This document shows, piece after piece, positions 1 to 8,171 of a DNA stretch of 64,000 bases. Numbering within the stretch: the first letter of the stretch is position 1; every line of letters begins with the position of its first letter. The position numbers were made by a program, and so were the translations under genes. Source of the DNA: Closterium sp. Naga37s-1 (Eukaryota > Streptophyta > Zygnematophyceae > Desmidiales > Closteriaceae); assembly GCA_947471745.1 (NCBI GenBank), contig CANJKZ010000010.1:7022501-7086500 (forward strand), written 5' to 3'. Under the pieces are notes generated by a model that was given only the letters and a program-made list of their open reading frames with translations, was not told the DNA's origin and searched no databases.

Positions 1-1107
1 GGGCACGTGTCCGTCATGGGCACGTGTCCGTCATGGGCACGTGTCCGTCATGGGCACGTGTCCGTCATGGGCACGTGTCCGTCATGGGCACGTGTCCGTC
101 ATGGGCACGTGTCCGTCATGGGCACGTGTCCGTCATGGGCACGTGTCCGTCATGGGCACGTGTCCGTCATGGGCACATGTCCGTCATGGGCACATGTCCG
201 TCATGGGCACATGTCCGTCATGGGCACGTGTCCGTCATGGGCACGTGTCCGTCATGGGCACGTGTCCGTCATGGGCACGTGTCCGTCATGGGCACGTGTC
301 CGTCATGGGCACGTGTCCGTCATGGGCACGTGTCCGTCATGGGCACGTGTCCGTCATGGGCACGTGTCCGTCATGGGCACGTGTCCGTCATGGGCACGTG
401 TCCGTCATGGGCACGTGTCCGTCATGGGCACGTGTCCGTCATGGGCACGTGTCCGTCATGGGCACGTGTCCGTCATGGGCACGTGTCCGTCATGGGCACA
501 TGTCCGTCATGGGCACGTGTCCGTCATGGGCACATGTCCGTCATGGGCACGTGTCCGTCATGGGCACGTGTCCGTCATGGGCACGTGTCCGGGCACGTGT
601 CCGTCATGGGCACGTGTCCGTCATGGGCACATGTCCGTCATGGGCACGTGTCCGTCATGGGCACATGTCCGTCATGGGCACGTGTCCGTCATGGGCACGT
701 GTCCGTCATGGGCACGTGTCCGTCATGGGCACATGTCCGTCATGGGCACGTGTCCGTCATGGGCACGTGTCCGTCATGGGCACGTGTCCGTCATGGGCAC
801 GTGTCCGTCATGGGCACGTGTCCGTCATGGGCACGTGTCCGTCATGGGCACGTGTCCGTCATGGGCACGTGTCCGTCATGGGCACGTGTCCGTCATGGGC
901 ACGTGTCCGTCATGGGCACATGTCCGTCATGGGCACATGTCCGTCATGGGCACGTGTCCGTCATGGGCACGTGTCCGTCATGGGCACGTGTCCGTCATGG
1001 GCACGTGTCCGTCATGGGCACCTGTCCGTCATGGGCACGTGTCCGTCATGGGCACGTGTCCGTCATGGGCACGTGTCCGTCATGGGCACGTGTCCGTCAT
1101 GGGCACG
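1..1107. repeat. 17-bp minisatellite with CACGTG core, 64 full copies
   Basis: The unit is GGGCACGTGTCCGTCAT. Counting gives 34 full units (1-578), one 12-bp unit lacking GTCAT (579-590), 30 more full units, and a 7-bp partial unit (1101-1107). About ten units read CACATG and one reads CACCTG instead of CACGTG. Because 17 is not a multiple of 3 and the unit has no stop codon, all three forward frames are open for about 1.1 kb; these frames are not taken as genes. The array probably continues left of the window. It sits in what appears to be the third intron of the minus-strand gene at 1811-3078. Confidence 0.97.
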
Positions 1108-1373
1108 GCCAGCCTCCATGTGCTGTGATGAGCTTCCGCACCCCCATGTGCTGTGCGGCAGGGGGGGAGGCAGTGGGAGCAGCGCGGTGGGGGATGGAGG
1201 CGTGAGGGTGGTAGGGAATGCAGCGCACGGGCACAGGCCGCTGCACTAGTAGGCTCGATCCGCACTGGGATGAGCTGAGCAGTGAGGTGGGAGGGTGGGC
1301 GGGAAGTGAGGGGACGAACAGCACAGAGGGAGGTGCGAGGAGACAAATAGGCTTGTTTGGTCGTGCTGGTTGC

Positions 1374-1453
1374 GACGTACGGCATGGTGGGATGAGATGC
1401 AACGTACGGCATGGTGGGATGAGATGCAACGTACGGCATGGTGGGATGAGATG
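1374..1453. repeat. 27-bp tandem repeat, 3 copies
   Basis: Three near-identical 27-bp units contain CGTACGGCATGGTGGGATGA and are spaced exactly 27 bp apart. The array lies in the same inferred intron as the 17-bp array. The length is a multiple of three, so a repeated 9-residue open frame appears on both strands, but nothing supports coding. Confidence 0.9.
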
Positions 1454-1760
1454 GAAGAGTGTTAGGGAGGGAAAGAGCAGTCGTGCGCCGTCGGTCATTG
1501 CAGGAGGGCAAGAGTAAGAGGGGAGCCACACAAGTGGCGTGGGGAAGCTCTGAAGAGGGATTCCATTCCAGGCCGCATGTCATCTGGTACACAAGAGTGG
1601 GAGGGGAGCCACATCTTATCATTCAAACAGCTACTCCCCTCTCCTCCCCCTCCCCCCCCCCCCCCCCCTCCTTTATGATACAATCACCTAACCACCTCAA
1701 GGGCAAGGCTGGTGAGAGCATCAACACGAAGCCACCTGAGTACAGCATCCAAAGTTCAAC

Positions 1761-1813
1761 AGTCACCTGAGAATCACCTGAGAATCACCTGAAAATCACC
1801 TGAGAATCACCTG
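1761..1813 (-). repeat. 11-bp tandem repeat of a 5' splice site
   Basis: On the minus strand CAGGTGATTCT is repeated in tandem, giving five consecutive CAG|GTGA donor-like sequences spaced 11 nt apart. The first copy is the donor of exon 3 of the gene at 1811-3078. Use of any downstream copy would bring in a TGA after four extra codons (GTG ATT CTC AGG TGA). Confidence 0.85.
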
Positions 1814-3078
1814 GCCTGTGTCCGAGTCAGCATCTGTGACCAACACTGCATCCCCTCCCCCCTCTTCCTCCTCCCCCTCCTCCTCCGTCTCCTCGCCTTC
1901 CTCGTCCTCGTCTGTGTGGAATGCAGGTGGAGTGCAAACATGGAAGCGGGTGCAGGGGCGATGGGAGATTGGGGATAGAAGCGGGGCGGCGGTGAGCGGT
2001 GGTGAGTGGTGAGCGGTGAGTGCACAACACAGCTGCAGCAAGACACTGAGACGCGTCCACTGTGGAGAGTTCTCAAAAGCCAACACAGGTGAGCCGCAGC
2101 CAGCATGCTTCACAGCAGTGCCACCCTGCCACCCACACCCGCACACTCACTCCGCCGCCCCACCCAACTCTGCCTTTCCCCTTCTCAACACCACCCCACC
2201 GCACTGTATCCCCGCCCATGCCTCACCAGCGCCATCCCTGGGCAGAGTGTCAGCTGCGCCGTACCAGCGCCGCAGCTTTGGGCCGCCTGGTGTGGTAGCC
2301 ACACCACACCATGCGCGCGTGGTGGGGGGGAGGGGATGGGAGGGGGGTGGGGCGCGGAGGGGCAGGGGGAATGGCGGATGAGAGCAGCGTGGGGAAGGGA
2401 TGGGGGAGCGGCACGGGAGATGGGAGGCGGATACAGTGCAGGGGAAGAGGTGGTGGTGGTGGGGGAAGGGAGGAAGTAGGAAGGAAGCGTTATCACCTTG
2501 GTTTTTTCTCATTGGGAGGCAAGATGGGATGGACGCGCATAGGGAATTCGCATGGGGAGTTCTCATGGAGGAAAGGAGGCGGGATTGAGAGTAACTGCCT
2601 CACTCGTTACACCTCATGCCTGTGGAATGCATGACGTCAGCTGAAGCCTGAAGGCCGTGGCGTTGCAGGTTTGTCGTCCTTTTCTGGTCATGCTGACGCA
2701 AGCGTTGGGGAACACTAAGTGAGCTCATCAATTTCCATCCTCCCTCCCGTTACCCCGAAGATTCGATCGCTCGTTAGGCTCACCTTCGATATAGTCAAGG
2801 ATTTGATCGCCAAAAGACGGGCCCTGCTTCCCCTTCCGCTGCCCGCCGCCGTCCTCCCCCCCGCACGCGCGCACGCGCACGCCCGCACTAGCCCCGCGTC
2901 TAATGACCCGACTGCGCCAACTGAGCTCAATCTGCGGAGCGCCTGCGCGGAAAGCAGCACTGCTGCGCAAACAGATGTTCGTATATCGGAGCGAAGTTGC
3001 CTCGCAGACGGGAGCGCCAGTAGCGAGCGGTCTCGCTACAGCGAGCAGCGCTGGAGCAACAGCGGCAGCGGGAGCCAT
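1811..3078 (-). CDS. Putative plastid NAD(P)-binding Rossmann-fold protein, 5' exons (partial)
   Basis: Three exons read in frame on the minus strand: 3078-2784 (ATG at 3078-3076), 2286-2227 and 1911-1811, giving 456 nt or 152 codons. Donors are GAAG|GTGAGC, GCTG|GTGAGG and CAG|GTGATT; acceptors are CACCAG and CACACAG. Phases join without a stop. Residues 1 to about 70 are Ala/Arg/Ser-rich, like a chloroplast transit peptide. They are followed by DQILDYIEG across the first junction into GPKLRRWYGA, then an acidic Glu-rich stretch, then DAVLVTDADSDTGQ. The last segment resembles the first beta strand and turn of a Rossmann fold, with Asp where Gly is usual. From memory, green-lineage plastid NAD(P)-binding proteins share the DYIEGGPKLRKWYGA and DAVLVTD-type blocks. 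The catalytic part is not in the window: exon 4 must lie left of position 1, because no continuation is visible between 1 and 1760. The reaction is unknown. Confidence 0.62.
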
Positions 3079-3581
3079 GATGGGCGGAATGCCCCTCGAA
3101 GCCCCCCGCGCGCGGCAATTTTGAGACTCGCGGAGACCTTAGGCTCAAGAAACCCGTGCGGACGGACTATTCTGATGCCGTTGCTGTGAGGTTGCTAGCC
3201 ACAGCTATCTCAATATACGCAACATAAAATGCGCACCACTGAAAGCACAGTGCTCCTACTGTACGCGATATGGAATCATTCTTTTCACGCGCCCAGGTGA
3301 ACTTTTCTTTGTTTGCTCTAAGAGAACTGATATTTATATTTACAGAAACCGTATTACTCCTTCCCAAAAAAATCAACAATTTGCTCCAGTGGCTTCCAAA
3401 TAGGCTTAGAAATGTGTGAATGTAAGTGGGTTAAGCGAAACATTTGAGGAAACGACCAGCACCTAAACATGTTTTCAAAGCTTACACCGCAAACGCCGCT
3501 GAAAAGAATGGCCCTGATGTTTAATTTATTTACAGCCCCCTTTTTATTATTGGCACATAGGTAAGTCCCCCATTTTGTGAA
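3079..3581. promoter_or_regulatory. Intergenic spacer: promoter of the downstream gene and 3' end of the Mpv17-like gene
   Basis: About 500 bp separate the stop of the Mpv17-like gene (3582) from the ATG of the next minus-strand gene (3078). It must hold the 3' UTR of the first and the promoter and 5' UTR of the second. No clear TATA box or polyadenylation signal can be assigned by eye. Confidence 0.35.
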
Positions 3582-6420
3582 CTACGCAGAAGGTGCAGCC
3601 AACACTTGGTAACCAGCAGAAGTCGTGGCGGCAGGAGAATCATCAGGAGACGAAGCAGGAGCAGCGAGAGGCGCAGCAGGACGAGGTGCGCGTTGCGGTG
3701 CGGGGCGAGGTGCCTCCTTGCCAAGTGAAGAGGAGAGGTGGAAGTTCCAGAAGATGGCGCAGCATGACATGAAGGCCACTCGCGCCTCTAATGGCACGAC
3801 TCTGTAAAGGGAATGACGAGGGGGAGGAAACGGAGCAGTGATGGGGGATGGAAGCAGGGAGAGCAGCAGACGTGGGCAGGCAATGGGTCATGTGGTTGAA
3901 GCACAAGAACGGACTGCAGACATTGCTGGCAGGAGGAATGAGGAAGTGAAAGTACAGAGATTTGGAAAAGGACAGGGGAAGATGAAGGGCAAGCGAGAGG
4001 ACGGCGAGGGAAGGGGAGGGAAGGGGAGGAAGGGGAGGAAGGGGAGGAAGGGGAGGCAAGGCAAGATGAGGCTTACGCGAAGTTGAGGCAGGTGGCCGGT
4101 ATCCAGAACTTGTAGCCTGATGGTGCGGGCATGCACCAAGAGACATGGCGAGCCACATGCTTCATTTCAGAAAGAAGTATGGTGATGCTTGGAACAGCTT
4201 ACATGCTCAGGAACAGAGGGCTGAGGAGACGCGCACAGGAGTACCAAGGGGTTAAAAGGAGTACTTATTGATGGTAACTGTAAAAATCTATCAAGCTACA
4301 AACATGAAAGAGCAGTGGAAAACTAGCTACCACGAAGACACTATTCTACCAAACGAGACGGGAGTCAACCAACGTACCCTTGATGAGCGAGGGGAAGAAG
4401 TCTCGACGGTACTTGTCTGGGATGTCCCTGGCCTTGCCCATCCACGCCATGTTCCACGCGAACACCACGAGCAGCACAGTCGGCCCCACCACCACCTGAT
4501 TCGCTAGCACCTAGCGAGGGGGGTGGGAAGAGACGGGGAGGAGGAGCAGCAGGAGGAGGGACGCCAAGGCGAGGGTGCGATTTGCTGGTGGTGACTTTGG
4601 CTCTTGGTGAGGTGTGCTTCCACTCACTGCCACTGCACTAACACTGCCACTGCCACTGCCACTGCCACTGGTACCCACAGTTGCTACAAAAGCCACATGG
4701 CAGAGTTGAGCTACATCGATGAGGTGCGGCACATGGGAGCTACATCGATGAGGTGCGGCACATGGGAGCTGCATCGATGAGGTGCGGCACATGGGAGCTG
4801 CATCGATGAGGTGCGGCACATGGGAGCTGCATCGATGAGGTGCGGCACATGGGAGCTGCATCGATGAGGTGCGGCACATGAGAGCTGCTCATAGCGAGTG
4901 CGAGGAGGCGCTTTGCGAGCAGAGTTGAGCAGGGCTGGACCCGCTTTGAGACGAGCTCAGTGTGAGTGAGCGGGCAGCCGCAGGCAGTCAGTCCAGCTTC
5001 CCGTACCCCCGGTACCCCCGGTACCCCCGGGGTACCCCTGGTCCCACACAGTACAGCGAGTGAGGGGAGGGGCGCACCTTGAGGGCGAAGTTGGCAGCGG
5101 TGGGGGCGGGCAGCAGGCGGTCAAGCCGGCGGTACCAGGCGTGGCAGCCGGGGCCATAGAGTAGGAAGCCGTACGACGCCATGCGCACCGCTCGCACCCA
5201 GTCGTGCTGCCCCACCCCCTCGCCCGCCCCCTCGCCTGCTGGCACCACGTGCTGATCCTGCGGTGCCGTGGCGGCAGCACAGCGCGCATCCGCGTGGTGG
5301 CGGCCATGGCTGCCGTGCTGCTGCTGCTGTTGCTTCCGCTGCTGGCGGCGCTGGCGGCGCTCCACGAGCTGCGCCAGCGTGTCGCCCGCCAGGGCCAGCC
5401 CGCTCGCCGTTGCCGCCGCCTTCAGGGGGAAGCGCTGCGGTGCATTGGGGGAAGGGTGCACAGGGAGTGGGGGGAGGAGGGGGAAATGGGGAATCGGAGG
5501 GGTAACGAGGAACGGGAAGGAGAAAGGGGAAAGGGGAAAACGGGAGGGGGAAGAGGAAAGGGGATGCGCGGAAACTGGTCCTGAGGGGATTCTTGTGTCA
5601 GGAGAAGAGGGACGAGGAAGGGACATGTGGAGAGCGGAAAGGGGATGGGGGATGGTACTGTAGCCTGATAGGGCGACGACTCAAGCGCCGGATCAGGAAA
5701 GAAAAAGGAAAAAGGGGGATAGGCATAGGGGGAGAGGAGATAGTGTGGTGATAAAAGCAGGGGCTGGATTGATGAGAGAGGTTGAAGCTGCTGAGTGTGG
5801 CACGGTCCAACTCCAAGAGGCTCAACTCGTACTATGCACGGATGCGGTTTGCAATATCGCCACCCACCGCCTCTACCACCATGCTTTGCCTTGCCACCCA
5901 CCCACGCACCCACCCACCCAGTCACCAAGCTACCCACCTCCAGCAACGACCCAGATTGAGCCTTCTTCCACGATGGCTCATCCAACGACTGAGATGTGCT
6001 CAATGTGCTGCAGGGAAATCGACGGGAGGGGATTAGTAGGTTCGCGAATGAGGCAAGGGGCGGACGGCAGGAGGCAACGGACAGCAGAGAGGAATGGACG
6101 GCGGAGGGGAATGGACGGCAGGGGGGAATGGACGGCGGGGGGCAAGGGTCGGCGGAGGGCAATGGACGGAAGGGGGCAAGAGGCAGAGTAGAGGTGCAAC
6201 GGTAACTGCCTCACCTGGCTCGAAGGCGGTGCCTGCCGTGCTGCCACGTGGCAGTCAGCGAGGAGAGGAGCGAGAGCGACAGGCCGTGCGAGAGCGAGCA
6301 GGAGAGCACTGTTGGCGGGCGAACGCGGAGAGCGTCTGAGGAAGCGCTGACCGCGTTGACTCCGTTGACCGCGTAGACTCCGTTGAACGGGTTGAACGGT
6401 AAGCCGCTGGATGCAGCCAT
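3582..6420 (-). CDS. Mpv17/PMP22-family membrane protein, six exons
   Basis: Exons on the minus strand are 6420-6215, 6007-5938, 5434-5078, 4510-4378, 4116-4077 and 3801-3582 (stop TAG at 3584-3582). They total 1026 nt, or 341 residues, with all phases consistent. Donors include CAG|GTGAGG, GAG|GTGGGT, AAG|GTGCGC, AAGG|GTACGT and GC|GTAAGC. Family signatures appear in order: LLERFPLKAAATASG followed by GDTLAQ (about 92-110), then RMASYGFLLYGPGCHAWY (about 175-192), NQVVVGP with the FAWNMAWMG helix (about 215-235), YKFWIPATCLNF (about 257-268) and VVPLEARVAF with FWNFHLSSSLG (about 270-295). The family forms four-helix inner-membrane proteins of peroxisomes, mitochondria or plastids, linked to small-solute permeability; the substrate is not known here. 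The N-terminal 75 residues are Ser/Ala/Arg-rich and targeting-like. Unusual parts are a Gln/Arg/His-rich insert between the first two signatures and a Pro/Ala tail of about 45 residues. The start is the first ATG in an otherwise featureless 5' exon. Confidence 0.87.
4005..4056. repeat. Purine-strand GGGGAGGAA repeats in an intron
   Basis: Repeated GGGGAGGAA/GGGAA units make an almost pure purine tract on the plus strand. It is a polypyrimidine run on the coding strand of the Mpv17-like gene, within its last intron (3802-4076). Confidence 0.75.
4622..4670. repeat. CACTGC hexamer repeat
   Basis: Consecutive CACTGC/CACTGG hexamers lie within the fourth-exon-proximal intron (4511-5077) of the Mpv17-like gene. 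This is a microsatellite with no coding evidence. Confidence 0.7.
4708..4881. repeat. 29-bp minisatellite, 6 copies, in an intron
   Basis: Six units spaced exactly 29 bp apart each carry the core ATCGATGAGGTGCGGCACAT. The array lies wholly inside the intron between exons 5434-5078 and 4510-4378 of the Mpv17-like gene. Confidence 0.93.
5003..5040. repeat. 10-bp GGTACCCCC-type repeat
   Basis: Short tandem GGTACCCCC repeats lie in the same intron, about 40 bp downstream of the AAG|GTGCGC donor. Confidence 0.7.
6061..6185. repeat. Imperfect GGACGGCGGAGGGGAA-type minisatellite in intron 1
   Basis: Imperfect units of about 20 bp built on AATGGACGGC and GGGGG runs fill most of the first intron (6008-6214) of the Mpv17-like gene. 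Confidence 0.75.
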
Positions 6421-7288
6421 CGTGGGCAAACGAATTAGGGTTACCACCGGTCTTAGGCGCGGTCGCAGCGCTCGTGGTTATTATAACCGCAACGCAAATG
6501 GCTCGACGCGCGAGTGGTTTCCACCGAATCGTCTCCGCACTCGCCGGTCACCCGTTTTTCAGGTTCTTAATCGTGGAAGGCTTGGCGGAGCAGATTCGGC
6601 GGAAAAATAAAAATCGTTCAGAGCTCGATCTTGGATTAGCACTGACGCGAGAAACAATGTGGGAACGGAGTATGTGAGAGGATTCCTGGCCTCCGCCGCT
6701 CTTCGCTGCGGGCTGCAGCGGCGACGACATCGTAGCTCGTCGATGCAAAGGCTTGCTCGGAGCCACACATGTCACACGCGCAATCGGCGATTCCCGTCTT
6801 TGCAATGGCGGGGACCTTTCCGTGATAGCAGGCAAGCTCGCACTATTTGCGGAAGGAAGCAATGCTGCCATGACTGAGCGCAGCGCCAGTGGCGTTGAAT
6901 CTGGCAGCGGGGGTAAGGTGCCTTGCCTACCAAACAAGGCCCAAGTGACTGCCATCCGTTACTAACTACCGACGCTTGACGTTTTCGCAAGGACGACTCA
7001 TGCACCACTCAGCGACCAGTGTCGGTGGTCCTCGAGATGAATGATATCCGATTTAAGAAACTCGACACGGCTTACGCCAACAAAAACGCATCCCCCTTTA
7101 CAGTAATCTTCCAGATAAATGACCCTAGCACCTTGTTATAAATTCATTAAAAGAGTGGGTCTAGTTAAATTTGCCAGGTGGCACCTCGACTGTGTCCACT
7201 TGGCAAGATCCACTGCCGTGGCAGTGGCAAATACAATGCTGGAAGCGATTGAGGGAGCAGTTCTCATGTAATACTTTATGAGAGAGTG
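6421..7288. other. Intergenic, no gene recognised
   Basis: This stretch lies upstream of the Mpv17-like gene and should hold its promoter and 5' UTR. Short frames exist on both strands, including one that overlaps the ATG of exon 1 antisense. None has splice-consistent continuation or recognisable motifs. From about 7100 the sequence becomes AT-richer. Confidence 0.4.
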
Positions 7289-7293
7289 ATTTT

Positions 7294-7739
7294 TGTTGGG
7301 CTGATAAAGCCCTTAGGATCTTTGCAGGGGTAAATTCTGGGTAGAGTTGGTGTAGTAGCGGAAGCGTTAATTAAAGAGTTGTGAACCACCTTGCGCTAGT
7401 ATGTGAGGGCAAAGTAAGTTGATTAAAACAAAGAGATACAAGCTTTTATATAAGAGTACAAGGAATGTGAAGAGATACAGTTATAACTGCTTTACTGTTG
7501 CTGTTGCGGTTCGATACAGTGACGACTCGGGCAACTGCTCTGTAGCGAGTCAGTTGTGTGTCCTTGCTGTCGCGCTGTACTTGTCAGGTCAAAGGTCGCT
7601 GACATTTGACTTTCGTGCAACCTCCAGCAGTTACTTCAACCTCCGAGGGTTGACTCGCTGGTGCCTCGATATGATTTGCTTCGCTTGTGCCTTGGTGTTT
7701 CGACACGAGAGAGGCGCTTAAGCTCGATTGTTTCCAACA
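7294..7739. mobile_element. Solo LTR, 446 bp, family distinct from the copia elements here
   Basis: The segment starts TGTTGG and ends CCAACA, a 6-bp terminal inverted repeat typical of LTRs. It is flanked by a perfect 5-bp duplication ATTTT (7289-7293 and 7740-7744). An internal TTATATAAG (about 7446-7454) could be its TATA box. No PBS or coding sequence follows, so it is a solo LTR left by recombination. Strand is unassigned; the TATA position suggests plus. Confidence 0.78.
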
Positions 7740-7795
7740 ATTTTGTTTGCTGTCCTCTTGAAATGCTTTCACTCATGAACTGACATGGAAGCAAT

Positions 7796-7936
7796 TCTTA
7801 GAAACTTAGGCATGAGAGGAGTGACTAGAATGTCGAGTGATTTTGGTACAAGGGAGAACACTAAGATGTTGTACCCCAAATAGTTTACCCCACTACAGCC
7901 TACCCAGAATTATAACATACATAGATATGTTTAACA
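7796..7936 (-). repeat. 3' LTR of element B
   Basis: This 141-bp LTR matches 14443-15160 once the MITE is removed. Read on the minus strand it begins TGTTAAAC and ends CTAAGA; the usual terminal CA is replaced by GA in both copies. Confidence 0.9.
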
Positions 7937-8130
7937 CACCCCCATAGGCAAAGTGGGGGAGAACAAGGGGTCACAAGACCAGTCAAGAGAAGCAAAGCAG
8001 CTCAGGGTGGATCACAACGTCACCACACACTCCAAGCACAGGCAAAAGGTCACAAGGCCAGTTCACATGCAGAGGTATATATGGAACAGCAACCGTACAG
8101 TGATCACTACCTAGCAAAAGCAAGCAAGCA

Positions 8131-8160
8131 GGTATATATATATATGTATATATATATCAC
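8131..8160. repeat. TA-rich microsatellite in the 3' UTR of element B
   Basis: A TATATATATATGTATATATA tract lies between the end of RNase H and the 3' LTR. Equivalent TA tracts occur at the same place in the other copia copies (about 23502, 42290, 54068 and 61706). Confidence 0.85.
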
Positions 8161-8171
8161 AGTACAAGCAG

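Noticed and set aside
7..1249. Long open frames of about 370-400 codons in all three forward frames over the 17-bp array
   Set aside because: They are a by-product of a stop-free 17-bp unit read in three phases. The protein would be a simple VRHGHVSVMGTCPSWA repeat.
5598..5930. A possible extra exon of the Mpv17-like gene (YELSLLELDR, near 5840)
   Set aside because: The six-exon model already closes in frame and its direct junction LLE|RFPLKAAATASG fits the family; the candidate breaks phase.
6411..6677. Plus-strand frame with a hydrophobic segment (VLGAVAALVVIITATQ)
   Set aside because: It overlaps the ATG of the Mpv17-like exon 1 antisense and has no recognisable domain or splice continuation.
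7419..7721. 100-codon plus-strand frame
   Set aside because: It lies wholly inside the solo LTR and has no motif.
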